From Pseudomonas sp. (GTDB taxonomy: Bacteria; Pseudomonadota; Gammaproteobacteria; Pseudomonadales; Pseudomonadaceae): DNA of 64,000 nucleotides. Positions 44,900-53,856 of this stretch are shown piece by piece. How positions within the stretch are numbered: the stretch's first letter is position 1; each line of letters opens with the position of its first letter. The notes under the pieces are model-generated. The model was given only the letters and a program-made list of their open reading frames with translations. It did no database searches and had not been told where the DNA came from. The stretch is taken from assembly GCA_030656145.1 (NCBI GenBank), contig JAUSOF010000030.1, positions 1-64,000 on the forward strand, read 5' to 3'. The position numbers and the translations under genes are program-made.

Positions 44900-46108
44900 A
44901 TGGAAAATATCAACAGTGCTGTGGAAACCTTGATTCACGGCTCCAATACCCTGTTTATCCTGCTTGGTGCGGTGATGGTGCTGGCCATGCATGCCGGTTT
45001 CGCCTTTCTCGAGGTGGGCACGGTACGGCAGAAGAATCAGGTCAATGCCTTGTCGAAAATACTCTCCGACTTTGCAGTGTCGGCGCTGGCCTATTTCTTT
45101 ATAGGCTACTGGATCGCCTACGGCGTGACGTTCCTCGAACCGGCAAACGTGCTGATCGAAGGCAACGGCTATGCCTTGGTCAAGTTCTTCTTCCTGATGA
45201 CGTTCGCCGCAGCAATCCCGGCGATCATCTCTGGAGGCATCGCCGAGCGAGCCAGGTTCGGCCCGCAACTGTGCGCCACTGTTCTGATCGTCGCCTTCAT
45301 CTACCCGTTCTTCGAAGGCGTGATCTGGAACGGTAACTATGGCGTTCAGGATTGGCTTGAGGCGCAGTTTGGTGCGCCTTTCCATGACTTTGCCGGTTCG
45401 GTGGTGGTGCATGCGATGGGCGGCTGGCTGGCCCTGGGTGCAGTGCTGTTGCTGGGGCGGCGTAACGGGCGCTATCGCGACGGCAAGCTGGTGGCATTCG
45501 CGCCGTCGAATATTCCGTTTCTCGCGCTGGGTTCGTGGATTCTGATCATCGGCTGGTTCGGTTTCAACGTTATGAGCGCGCAGACCCTCGGCAGCGTCAG
45601 CGGCTTGGTGGCGGTCAATACACTGATGGCAATGGTCGGCGGTACGGTGGCGGCTTTGCTGGTTGGGCGCAATGACCCGGGCTTTCTGCACAACGGCCCG
45701 TTAGCCGGATTGGTGGCGGTATGTGCCGGTTCCGACTTGATGCACCCAGTCGGTGCCTTGGCTACCGGTGCTATTGCAGGCGCGCTGTTCGTCTGGGCGT
45801 TCACCGCGACCCAGGTCAAATGGAAGATCGATGACGTACTCGGGGTCTGGCCGTTGCACGGTTTGTGTGGCGTGTGGGGCGGGATCGCCTGCGGGATCTT
45901 CGGTCAGCAGGCGTTGGGCGGTCTGGGTGGCGTCAGTCTGAGCAGTCAACTGGTCGGTAGCGCGCTGGGCGTCGTGGTGGCGTTGCTGGGTGGTTTGCTG
46001 GTGTACGGCGCGCTCAAGGCGCTGGTCGGCATTCGCCTGAGTCAGGAAGACGAGTTCAATGGCGCCGACCTGTCGATCCACAAGATAGGCTCGCTTAGCC
46101 AGGACTGA
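44900..46108 (+). CDS. amt: Ammonium transporter (Amt family)
   Basis: A 402-residue protein with eleven membrane helices. It starts MENINSAVETLIHGSNTLFI. Amt hallmarks include LGAVMVLAMHAGFAFLEVGT, RQKNQVNALSKILSDFAVSA, and the pore histidines in HDFAGSVVVHAMGGWLALGA and GVWPLHGLCGVWGGIACGIF. It conducts ammonium/ammonia into the cell. No glnK gene is adjacent, unlike the usual glnK-amtB pair, so this is probably an additional Amt paralogue. ATG at 44900 is chosen because the longer frame upstream is not Amt-like. Confidence 0.93.
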   Translation: MENINSAVETLIHGSNTLFILLGAVMVLAMHAGFAFLEVGTVRQKNQVNALSKILSDFAVSALAYFFIGYWIAYGVTFLEPANVLIEGNGYALVKFFFLMTFAAAIPAIISGGIAERARFGPQLCATVLIVAFIYPFFEGVIWNGNYGVQDWLEAQFGAPFHDFAGSVVVHAMGGWLALGAVLLLGRRNGRYRDGKLVAFAPSNIPFLALGSWILIIGWFGFNVMSAQTLGSVSGLVAVNTLMAMVGGTVAALLVGRNDPGFLHNGPLAGLVAVCAGSDLMHPVGALATGAIAGALFVWAFTATQVKWKIDDVLGVWPLHGLCGVWGGIACGIFGQQALGGLGGVSLSSQLVGSALGVVVALLGGLLVYGALKALVGIRLSQEDEFNGADLSIHKIGSLSQD

Positions 46109-46127
46109 TCAAGGCATTGCAAAACGC

Positions 46128-46160
46128 AAAAAGCCCGGCTCGAATGAGCGCGGGCTTTTT
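46128..46160. terminator. Bidirectional terminator between amt and the porin gene
   Basis: AAAAAGCCCG at 46128-46137 pairs with CGGGCTTTTT at 46151-46160, with an inner GCTC/GAGC stem and a GAAT loop. There are T-runs on both strands, so it serves amt (+) and the OprD-type porin (-), whose stop is 14 bases further. Confidence 0.93.
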
Positions 46161-46173
46161 GTGTCGAGTCAGA

Positions 46174-47448
46174 TTACAGCAGCGGGATGCTGTAGCTGAC
46201 GATCAGGCGGTTTTCGTCGAGCTCACCGAGGGCGTCGGAGCGCATCGTGGAGTTGCGCCATTTCACCCCAAGGTTCTTCAGCGCACCTTCCTGAACGACG
46301 TAGCCGATATCCATGTCGCGCTCCCATTCCTTGCCTTCGGACAGGGCTGCGCCGCGATCAATGTTATCGCCGCTGATGTAGCGGGTCATGAAGGTCAGGC
46401 CGGGAATGCCGATGGAGGCGAAGTTGAGGTCATAGCGTGCCTGCCAAGAGATCTCATCCTTGCTGGCGAAGTCACCAATTTGCACGTAGTTGACCAAGAA
46501 CGGGTCAGTGCCGTTGAGGTAAGCATAGCCGGTATCGCCGCTCATTTTCTGGTAGCCCAGAGCGACGCTGTGGCCGCTCAGGGCGTAGGTGAACATCGCA
46601 CCGAAGTACTTATTGTCAATGTTGCTGCTGCGCCCATCGTCAGTGGTACGTGCATAGCGCAGGTCGGTTTTGAACGACTGCTGATCGGCAATCGGCAACA
46701 CGTGTACCACGTTGAAGATGTGCTGTTTATACAGCTCTTCCAATTCACCATAGTGGTAGCTGGTGGTCAGGTTGTCTTGCCACTTATAGGACAGGCCTGC
46801 GAAGTTGAAGTCATCGCCCTGATTGCCCTTGCCCTTAAACTTGAAGTTGCGTATGCCACCCAAGGCATTCACGCTCAGATCCTGGAAGTCGGTTGAGTCG
46901 CGCTGGTTGAGCTCCTTTAGCTGACCCGCATCGAAGGTCAGGCCGGCGATCTCTTGGGAGTTCAGGTGTCCGCCGAGGAAGTTCTGTGGTAAAAGGCGCG
47001 CGTCATTGGCGGACACGCTCGGCAGCTTGGGCATCAAACCGCCGACCTTGAGTACGGTCTTGGAGGCCTTGGCCTTGAAGGTGGCCGTAGCTTCCGAATA
47101 CTCATCCGGACCTTCGTTCTTAAAGGCGTTCGGCAACAGGTTGGTGCCAGCGCGCTCGTCGGACGAATCGAGTTTCAGGCCCAGGCCGGCATAGGCGTCC
47201 AGGCCGAAACCTACTGTGCCTTCGGTAAAGCCAGACTCTGCTTTGAAGATAAAGCCCTGCGCCCACTCCTCACGTTTGGATTGCTCTGTCGCCGAGGTGT
47301 GTCGCAGATCTCGGTTGAAGTAAAAGTTGCGCAGCTCCAGGCTGGCTTTGCTGTCTTTGATGAATTCGGCGTGAGCCAGGGACGGTAAGGTGAGGCTGGC
47401 GCCCAGGGTGGCGAGGGCCACTGCTTGGGCGAGGCGCGTTTTACTCAT
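46174..47448 (-). CDS. OprD-family outer-membrane porin
   Basis: A 424-residue substrate-specific porin. The signal peptide is SKTRLAQAVALATLGASLTL, followed by PSLAHA and the mature start EFIKDSKASLELRNFYFNRD, the OprD hallmark. FGLDAYAGLGLKLDSS and the final beta-strand RLIVSYSIPLL are as expected. OprD members take up basic amino acids or small carboxylates. From memory the neighbourhood (dacB, dgt, YqjD-like) resembles the P. aeruginosa region carrying opdQ, but this is not proof of orthology. ATG at 47448 has GGAGA upstream. Confidence 0.9.
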   Translation of the reverse strand: MSKTRLAQAVALATLGASLTLPSLAHAEFIKDSKASLELRNFYFNRDLRHTSATEQSKREEWAQGFIFKAESGFTEGTVGFGLDAYAGLGLKLDSSDERAGTNLLPNAFKNEGPDEYSEATATFKAKASKTVLKVGGLMPKLPSVSANDARLLPQNFLGGHLNSQEIAGLTFDAGQLKELNQRDSTDFQDLSVNALGGIRNFKFKGKGNQGDDFNFAGLSYKWQDNLTTSYHYGELEELYKQHIFNVVHVLPIADQQSFKTDLRYARTTDDGRSSNIDNKYFGAMFTYALSGHSVALGYQKMSGDTGYAYLNGTDPFLVNYVQIGDFASKDEISWQARYDLNFASIGIPGLTFMTRYISGDNIDRGAALSEGKEWERDMDIGYVVQEGALKNLGVKWRNSTMRSDALGELDENRLIVSYSIPLL

Positions 47449-47784
47449 TATTATTGTCTCCATGGTGGTGTGCGAGCCGGCACATGACCGACCTGTTACG
47501 GCATTGCGGAATAAACCACGAGTGCGCCGGGCTAGCCTTTAGACTTTAGTCTGTACTCCTTATTTATCAGTTAGTTACGCGTGACTGTTGAGTCTGAATT
47601 AGGTGCTGGTTCAGGTGGTTCAGGTCGCCGGTGTAATGAGTCTGTCGCGGTCGCCGTGGTGGGGGCGGCTCAATTCTGGGATTTTTCAGCCTGCGCGCCG
47701 TTGGTCAGTCAGTGCCCGCTGGCGGCTCAAGTTTGTCTGCGCGCGGCCGTCAACTGAGTAGATATTCTGCCTTGGTACCTTGTC
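47449..47784. other. Divergent region upstream of the porin and DUF5610 genes
   Basis: 336 bp without a convincing gene. A perfect AGACT-TT-AGTCT dyad lies at 47541-47552, about 95 bases upstream of the porin start, followed by an AT-rich stretch (CTCCTTATTTATCAGTTAG). It may be part of the porin promoter. Confidence 0.5.
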
Positions 47785-48927
47785 ATGAACCCTCTGGCCT
47801 CCCTTGCATCGCCGGCTTCACGTTCGTCTCTGCAGAGCTACCCGACAACCCTGCGCAATGCTGCCGATGCGCAGCAGACGCTTGCCAACCGTCTGACCGA
47901 GCGGCTCGGTCTGGAACCCGGTGCGCTAAGTGGCAAGAAGGTAGATGCCTTCAGTCCGGAAAAGGTCGCAGCGGTGGTTCTCGGCTTTATCGAGCAACGT
48001 CTGCACAGTGAGGCGGCCGCGGGTGCCGATCCCGCCAAGCTGCAGACGCTGATGACTCAGGCGCGCGACGGGGTGGAAAAAGGCTTTGCCGAGGCGCGCA
48101 AGATTCTCGATGGCATGGGCGTGTTGCAAGGCAAAGTAGCGGCGGACATCGACGACACCTACCAGCGCATCCAGGACGGTTTTGCCGGCCTCGGTAAGCG
48201 CTTCGATCCGAGCGCGTCAGAAACCGCCAGCAATAGCCGGGTAGCAGCCTCCAGCGAGCGGTTTGCCGCCGTCGCGCAAACCTTCGAGATGGCGGTGACC
48301 ACTCGCGATGGCGACCGCCTGCGCATCTCCATCGCCCAGGCGTCGGCCAACTGGTCGCAAACCAGTGTTGCCGCCAGTAGCAATGGCAGTAATACCTCGC
48401 TGATCGCCAGCAGTCAGTCCGGCAGTGTGCAGATCGGCGCCTGGCAGGTCAGCGTTGAAGGCGAGCTGGATGAGCAGGAACGTGCGGCCTTGGGTAAGCT
48501 TTTTGCCCAGGTGCAGGACCTCTCCGAGAAGTTCTATGCAGGTGATTTGGCCGGGGCTTTCGATCGCGCCATGGCGTTGGATATGGATGGCGAACAGCTG
48601 GCCTCGATGTCTTTGCGTCTGACCCAGAGCAGCGTACGCCAAGCCACCGATGCATACAGCGCCGTGGCTGAGCAGGGCGGTCAGGCGGCCAGCGCGGTCA
48701 ATACCTCGCTGATTGATTATGCCAAGGGGCTTTTAGAGGCGTTGCGCAACACCAATGATGTGCTTGAAAACGGTCGCAACGGTCTCCAGGAACTGCTCAA
48801 GGGTGGTTTTGCCCTGGATCCTCGCCTCGACATGGCACGTCTGGAAAAGGCCGAGCTGCTGAATAGTCGCTTGCTCGAAGGTCTGCAAGGCCTGCTCGAT
48901 CCTGCTGCGGGTCCGACTTCCACCTGA
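47785..48927 (+). CDS. DUF5610-domain protein
   Basis: A 380-residue mainly helical protein without signal peptide. The DUF5610-type N-domain contains ADAQQTLANRLTERLGLEPG and FSPEKVAAVVLGFIEQRLHS. A middle domain has FEMAVTTRDGDRLRISIAQA, and the end is a helical region KGLLEALRNTNDVLENGRNG. Function is unknown. There is no clear ribosome binding site before ATG 47785. It is transcribed alone. Confidence 0.78.
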   Translation: MNPLASLASPASRSSLQSYPTTLRNAADAQQTLANRLTERLGLEPGALSGKKVDAFSPEKVAAVVLGFIEQRLHSEAAAGADPAKLQTLMTQARDGVEKGFAEARKILDGMGVLQGKVAADIDDTYQRIQDGFAGLGKRFDPSASETASNSRVAASSERFAAVAQTFEMAVTTRDGDRLRISIAQASANWSQTSVAASSNGSNTSLIASSQSGSVQIGAWQVSVEGELDEQERAALGKLFAQVQDLSEKFYAGDLAGAFDRAMALDMDGEQLASMSLRLTQSSVRQATDAYSAVAEQGGQAASAVNTSLIDYAKGLLEALRNTNDVLENGRNGLQELLKGGFALDPRLDMARLEKAELLNSRLLEGLQGLLDPAAGPTST

Positions 48928-49260
48928 GCCGCCGAGCAGGCCGCACTCCAAGCACCTGTCGTTAATCCGCACTCTAGCCATTGCGTGTGGCGCGGCGGTG
49001 AGCTTCTGGCTGCGGCCTGTTGAGCCCAGCGAGCCGCTTGTTGGGCTTCGCTGCGCTCAACGCCAACCTACCCGTGTGCTCGTCTCGGGGTGAATACATC
49101 GATTATCGGGCTGCTAGTCGACTATTAAAGGCGCTAGCTTTGCGCGATATGTAATGGTTGCTGATACGCGGAAAAGCCTTGTTCCAGGGCGTCTCGTTGA
49201 TTGCCGTCTGCAGGGCTTGCGAGTAGCGTTGCACCTTGGCTTCTGTTGGAGGTGTTACCC
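48928..49260. other. Intergenic region with a dispersed-repeat copy
   Basis: 333 bp without a convincing gene. At 49041-49071 it carries a TTGGGCTTCGCTGCGCTCAA-type repeat related to 11484-11504 and 57366-57386. The strong GGAGG ribosome binding site of the next gene lies at its end. Confidence 0.6.
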
Positions 49261-49812
49261 ATGTCACTGCGCGCCCTTGTCCTGCTTTTTACCCTCTCTG
49301 GCCTGGCGTTACCAGGTTGGGCGGCCGAGTGTCCGCTTATGCTGCAAGGCGAGCTGCCCATGCTGCGTAGCAAGAACAGTATCGACCTGTGTAGCCAGTT
49401 TGCCGGCAAGCCGCTGGTGGTGGTCAATACCGCCAGCTTCTGCGGCTTCGCCCCGCAGTTCAAAGGGCTGGAGGCGTTGTATCAGCGCTACAAGGGCCAG
49501 GGCCTGCAAGTGCTGGGTGTGCCGTCGGATGACTTCAAGCAGGAGTCGGACGATGCGGAGGAAACCGCCACGGTCTGTTACGTCAACTACGGCGTGACCT
49601 TCAGCATGAGCGAATCCCAGTCAGTTACCGGCACCGAAGCAATCCCGCTGTTCAAGGAACTGGCAGCCCAGAGCCAAGCGCCGCGCTGGAACTTTACCAA
49701 GTACGTGGTCGATCGTCAGGGTAAGGTGATCGCCAGCTTTTCTAGTAGCACCCAGCCAGATGATCCGGCATTGATCGCGGCTGTGGAACAGGCCATCGCC
49801 TCGACGCCTTGA
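49261..49812 (+). CDS. Periplasmic glutathione-peroxidase-like thiol protein
   Basis: A 183-residue protein with a signal peptide ([20 protein letters not shown], then AA|EC). It has the GPx thioredoxin fold: peroxidatic Cys in [36 protein letters not shown], and the W-N motif [15 protein letters not shown]. The usual FPCNQF segment reads VPSDDF, so the catalytic Gln appears replaced. Activity is therefore uncertain; a thioredoxin-type peroxidase is likelier than a glutathione enzyme. ATG at 49261 has GGAGG 10 bases upstream. Confidence 0.82.
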   Translation: MSLRALVLLFTLSGLALPGWAAECPLMLQGELPMLRSKNSIDLCSQFAGKPLVVVNTASFCGFAPQFKGLEALYQRYKGQGLQVLGVPSDDFKQESDDAEETATVCYVNYGVTFSMSESQSVTGTEAIPLFKELAAQSQAPRWNFTKYVVDRQGKVIASFSSSTQPDDPALIAAVEQAIASTP

Positions 49813-49877
49813 ACGGCAGCCAGGTTCGTCCTTCACCCATCTGGGCGATGGGCGGGTTATTCACGCCTCCTTAAAGT

Positions 49878-49913
49878 GTGGGCACGCCGGACGCAGTCTC
49901 CCGGCGTGCCCAC
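49878..49913 (+). promoter_or_regulatory. Long hairpin in the lipase leader
   Basis: GTGGGCACGCCGG (49878-49890) and CCGGCGTGCCCAC (49901-49913) form a perfect 13-bp stem with a 10-base loop. It ends 22 bases before the lipase ATG and is followed by AT-rich sequence, not a T-run. On the plus strand it is therefore a leader or mRNA-stabilising structure more than a terminator. Confidence 0.75.
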
Positions 49914-49935
49914 AATAAAAATAATGGAGGCACCC

Positions 49936-50862
49936 ATGCGTCGCGTTCTTTGCACTGCTCTAGCCGCCGTGGCCCTGGTCGGCGCCGTCGAAGCCCAGGC
50001 CGACTACACCAAAACCAAGTACCCGATCGTGCTGGTGCACGGCATCACCGGTTTCAATACCATCGGCGGCCTGGTCAACTACTTCCATACCATTCCCTGG
50101 AACCTCGAACGCGACGGCGCCAAGGTCTATGTCGCCAGCGTTGCCGCGTTCAACGACAGCGAGCAGCGCGGCGCCGAACTGGCCCGGCAGATCGTGCCCT
50201 GGGCCGGCGCCAACGGCGGCAAGGTCAACCTGATCGGCCACAGCCAGGGTTCGCCGACCGCGCGGGTGGCCGCTTCCCTGCGTCCGGACCTGGTCGCTTC
50301 GGTGACCTCTATCAACGGTGTCAACAAGGGCTCGAAAGTCGCCGACGTGGTGCGCGGGGTGATTCCGCCAAACGGCGCCATCGAAGGCGGCGCCAGTGCC
50401 ATCGCCAATGCCCTGGGCTCGGTGATCAACCTGCTGTCCGGTAGCAGCAATTCGCAGAACGGTCTGGCCGCCCTGGAAACCCTGACCACCCCTGGCACCA
50501 CGGCCCTCAACAGCCGCCATCCGTGGGGGGTGAACAATGCCAGCTACTGCGCCAAATCCACCGAAGTGCACACTGTGCGCGGTTACAACATCCGTTACTT
50601 TTCCTGGACCGGAAATTCGTCCTACACCAATATTTTCGATGCGGTCGATCCGTTCCTGGCCATCACCGGTCTGGCCTTCGGCAGCGAGAAGAACGACGGT
50701 CTGGTCGGGGTCTGTGCGACTTACCTGGGCCAGGTGCTCGGCGACAGCTACAACATGAACCACGTCGATGCGATCAACCACCTGTTCGGCATCCGCGGCT
50801 GGACCGAGCCGGTGTCGCTGTATCGTCAGCATGCCAATCGCCTGAAGAACAAAGGCGTCTGA
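49936..50862 (+). CDS. lip: Secreted triacylglycerol lipase (family I.1/I.2)
   Basis: A 308-residue precursor with a signal peptide (MRRVLCTALAAVALVGAVEA, QA|DYTKTKYPI). The lipase pattern is complete: oxyanion-hole PIVLVHGITGFNTIGGLVNY, nucleophile in NLIGHSQGSPTARVAA, Asp in GSEKNDGLVGV, and His in NMNHVDAINHLFG. Two Cys (ASYCAK and VGVCATY) fit the stabilising disulfide. It hydrolyses long-chain acylglycerols after export by Sec and the type II system. Folding needs the foldase encoded 47 bases downstream. ATG at 49936 has GGAGG 5 bases upstream. Confidence 0.95.
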   Translation: MRRVLCTALAAVALVGAVEAQADYTKTKYPIVLVHGITGFNTIGGLVNYFHTIPWNLERDGAKVYVASVAAFNDSEQRGAELARQIVPWAGANGGKVNLIGHSQGSPTARVAASLRPDLVASVTSINGVNKGSKVADVVRGVIPPNGAIEGGASAIANALGSVINLLSGSSNSQNGLAALETLTTPGTTALNSRHPWGVNNASYCAKSTEVHTVRGYNIRYFSWTGNSSYTNIFDAVDPFLAITGLAFGSEKNDGLVGVCATYLGQVLGDSYNMNHVDAINHLFGIRGWTEPVSLYRQHANRLKNKGV

Positions 50863-50909
50863 TCCTTGCCACGCTTGCGGGCTGCCAGACAGCCCGCCTT
50901 GGAGGTCGC

Positions 50910-51980
50910 ATGCCCTTGCCGATCCGCTCCCTCATCCTGCTGACTCTACTGGGCCTGACTACTGCCGGACTGATCCTCTATTGGCAATGGCCGGAGCCGG
51001 TCATGGTCCAGGCCGACTCGGCCAGCCAGGCTGAACCTGTTGCTCTGCTCATTGCCAGCCCCGTGCAGCATCAGCTTGCGCCAACTGCTGCCGCCCAGGC
51101 CACGCCGCCGGCAGTATTGCCGGGCATGAGCGGCACCGAGGTCGACGGCGGGTTGCAGGCCGACAGCGCCGGCAATCTGCAGCTCGACCTGGCACTGCGC
51201 GACTATTTCGATTACTTCCTCAGCGCCGTCGACCAGGCCGGGCTCGACGCCTCGGTCGAGGCCTTGCTGGCTGACGCTGGCGGGCGCCTGCAGGAGCCGG
51301 CACTGGGCCAGTTGATCAGCCTGCTTGGTGATTATCTGGAGTACAAACGCGCCAGCCTGGCGCTGCTGCAACAACCGCTTAGCGTCCAGCAGCAAGCCCA
51401 GCCGCAGTTGCAGTTGGCGGTATTGCAGCAGGCGTTCGATAGCCTGGCCCAGCTGCGCCGCAGCCACTTTTCCCCCAGGGTTGTGGAGGCCCTGTTCGGT
51501 GCCGAAGAGGCGTACTCGCGTTACACCCTCGACAGTCTGGCCCTGCTCGCTCGCGAAGATCTGAGCGAGCAGGGTAAAGCCGCCGCTCAGGAGCGCTTGC
51601 GCGGGCAATTGCCCGCCGCCATGCGCGCCAGCGAGGAACGGCACAGTCAGGCGCAGATGCAGCAGGCGCAAAGCGAGCGGCTGTGGCGCGAAGGGGCGAG
51701 CGAGGAGCAGGTGCGCCAATCCCTGGCTTTGACTTATGATCCGTCAACCGTCGAACGCCTGCTGCTCGAACAACGCCACGAGCGCGCCTGGCAGCAGCGT
51801 TACAGCGCTTATCGCGAGCAACTGGCCACGCTGCACAGTAACGGTCTGAGCCCGGCGGATCAGCAGCAGGAACAGCAGCGACTGCGCCAGCGCTTGTTCG
51901 ACGCCGCCGATCAACACCGAGTCGATACCTATGATGCGATTGCCGCCAAACAGCAGGCCAGCGAGACTCCTGGGCTTTGA
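50910..51980 (+). CDS. lif: Lipase-specific foldase (lipase chaperone)
   Basis: A 356-residue membrane-anchored periplasmic chaperone. It has an N-terminal helix SLILLTLLGLTTAGLILYW, a variable Ala/Pro-rich linker, and the helical foldase domain. That domain contains the conserved SLDGTEVDG-like motif here read as GMSGTEVDGGLQADSAGNLQ, and LRDYFDYFLSAVDQAGLDAS. It holds the lipase during folding in the periplasm. ATG at 50910 has GGAGG 5 bases upstream and lies 47 bases after the lipase stop, forming a lip-lif operon. Confidence 0.94.
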   Translation: MPLPIRSLILLTLLGLTTAGLILYWQWPEPVMVQADSASQAEPVALLIASPVQHQLAPTAAAQATPPAVLPGMSGTEVDGGLQADSAGNLQLDLALRDYFDYFLSAVDQAGLDASVEALLADAGGRLQEPALGQLISLLGDYLEYKRASLALLQQPLSVQQQAQPQLQLAVLQQAFDSLAQLRRSHFSPRVVEALFGAEEAYSRYTLDSLALLAREDLSEQGKAAAQERLRGQLPAAMRASEERHSQAQMQQAQSERLWREGASEEQVRQSLALTYDPSTVERLLLEQRHERAWQQRYSAYREQLATLHSNGLSPADQQQEQQRLRQRLFDAADQHRVDTYDAIAAKQQASETPGL

Positions 51981-52031
51981 GTCTGCGAGGGTGGCCGTCT
52001 CGGTAGCCCAAGCGCGGGCGGACGCCGGCCG

Positions 52032-53810
52032 ATGACCCTGGAACAGGAGGAGCGCCTGCTACTGGCGCAACAACGCCGTGGTTATCGGCGTTTAGGCTTT
52101 GTCCCGGAGCTGGAGCTGGGTTTCGTCGAGCACCGGGTGCAGCGCATGCACCGCCGCCTGCTGTTGATCGTCAGCACGGCGATTGTCTTTCAGTTGATCT
52201 ACGCCGCCCTTGATCTGTTGCTGATGCCGCTGACGGTGAGCTTGTGGCTGTTGCCCCTGCGCGTGCTGGGTATCCTTGGCGTACTGGCTGTTTTCGTCTA
52301 CTGCCGTCGTCCGCAGTGCCCGCTGCGCCGTGCGTTGTTAGCCTACACCGGCGCCTATGCGCTGAACGGCGCCTGCGTGGCGGTGATCATTCACCTGTGC
52401 TGGGCTCAGGGCGAGGCTATGCCCTACGACGGCCTGTTTCTGATTCTGTTGTTCGGGTATGTGCTGCTCGGCGTCTCGTTTCGCGCCGTGAGCCTGGCGG
52501 CCTGGGGCTTTTGCCTGTTGTTTCTGGCACTTGGGTTGTTGCTGACCGAGCCGGGCAGTCAGTTGGCCTATCAGGGCTTGTTTCTGATCTGCGCCAACCT
52601 GATCGGCAGTGCCGGTGCCTACCTGCAGGAGCATGGGCAGCGCGGTGCCTGGCTCAACCTGCGCCTGCTCGACCTGGCGCGGCAGCGCGCCGAAGCCGAT
52701 GACGCACGCAAGCTTCGCCTGCTCGCGGCGGCCAGTCATGACCTGCGCCAGCCGCTGAATGCCATGGGTCTTTATGCCCAGCACCTGCTCGAACAGAGCC
52801 GGGAACCTGGCATTCGCCGGGTCAGCGCTCGTCTGGCGACCTCGGTGGAACAGCTCAGCCGCCTGCTGCAATCGTTGCTCGACTACACCCGCCTGACCTT
52901 GCCCGGCGGGGTGCAAGCCAAGCTTGATGTGTTCGCCCTGCGTCCGCTGCTCGAACGTCTGAGCGGGGAAACCCGCCGTGAGGCCGATTTGCAGGGTGTC
53001 GAACTTGACCTGCAGTGCGCGGACCTGTGGGTGCGCAGTGATCCGCTGCTGCTCGAGCGGGTGCTGCGTAATCTGCTCAACAATGCGCTGCGCCATGCCC
53101 AGGCGCATCGGGTGACGGTTAGCGCCGAGGAGGACGCTGGCTGCGTGATGTTGAAGGTTGCCGATGACGGCCGCGGTCTCAGCGCACAAGAGCAGGCGCA
53201 GGTCTTCGAAGAGTTCCGTCAGCTGGATAATCCCGGACGCAATGCCGAGCGCGGCCTGGGTCTGGGCTTGGCCATCGTCCAGCAACTGGCGGCGTTACTG
53301 GAGCATCCGTTGCAGCTGGACTCCAGTCCGGGCCAGGGTACCTGCTTTGTATTGCGCCTGCCGCTTGCTGCCGCGGGGGCGCAGCAGCACGTCAAGCCGG
53401 TCGGCGCCGCGTTGAGTGGGCGAGTCCTGCTACTGGAGGACGACGAGGCAGGTCGCGAGGCGTTGTCCGGGCTGTTGCGGCGCTGGGGTTGTGAAGTCTG
53501 GGCCTGCGCCGACCTGCCGGCGGCCCTGGCATGCCTGGATGAGGCGGCGCCGCAGTTGTTGATCAGCGATTACCGCCTGGCCGCTAGCGAAGACGGCCTG
53601 CGTGCCATTGAACGCTTGCGCGAGGAGGCGGGGCGGATGTTGCCAGCCTTGCTGGTGAGTGCCGATATCAGCCCCGAGCTGCAGGAGCGCTGCATGCCCG
53701 CACACGTCACCCTGCTTGGTAAACCCCTGCTGCCGGCACGTTTGCGGCAGGCTATGGCGGTGCTGTTGCCGGCTACGCCTACAGCCAGCCGCGCTGATGC
53801 AGTCACGTAG
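52032..53810 (+). CDS. Hybrid sensor histidine kinase (6TM-HK-REC)
   Basis: A 592-residue protein. About six N-terminal membrane helices (residues ~38-195) form the sensor. The kinase has an H-box LLAAASHDLRQPLNAMGLYA (~231-250), N-box LRNLLNNALRHAQ, and G-boxes VADDGRGLS and GLGLGLAIVQQLAALLEHP. A C-terminal receiver (~460-580) has GRVLLLEDDEAGREALSGLL and the phospho-acceptor in LLISDYRLAASEDGL. The stimulus is unknown. It starts 51 bases after lif on the same strand and converges on a NarL-type regulator gene 46 bases away, its likely partner. Confidence 0.9.
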   Translation: MTLEQEERLLLAQQRRGYRRLGFVPELELGFVEHRVQRMHRRLLLIVSTAIVFQLIYAALDLLLMPLTVSLWLLPLRVLGILGVLAVFVYCRRPQCPLRRALLAYTGAYALNGACVAVIIHLCWAQGEAMPYDGLFLILLFGYVLLGVSFRAVSLAAWGFCLLFLALGLLLTEPGSQLAYQGLFLICANLIGSAGAYLQEHGQRGAWLNLRLLDLARQRAEADDARKLRLLAAASHDLRQPLNAMGLYAQHLLEQSREPGIRRVSARLATSVEQLSRLLQSLLDYTRLTLPGGVQAKLDVFALRPLLERLSGETRREADLQGVELDLQCADLWVRSDPLLLERVLRNLLNNALRHAQAHRVTVSAEEDAGCVMLKVADDGRGLSAQEQAQVFEEFRQLDNPGRNAERGLGLGLAIVQQLAALLEHPLQLDSSPGQGTCFVLRLPLAAAGAQQHVKPVGAALSGRVLLLEDDEAGREALSGLLRRWGCEVWACADLPAALACLDEAAPQLLISDYRLAASEDGLRAIERLREEAGRMLPALLVSADISPELQERCMPAHVTLLGKPLLPARLRQAMAVLLPATPTASRADAVT

Positions 53811-53856
53811 GGTGGAGCGGGCGGGCGGTGATCCGTTTCAGCCGCGAAGCTTGCCC

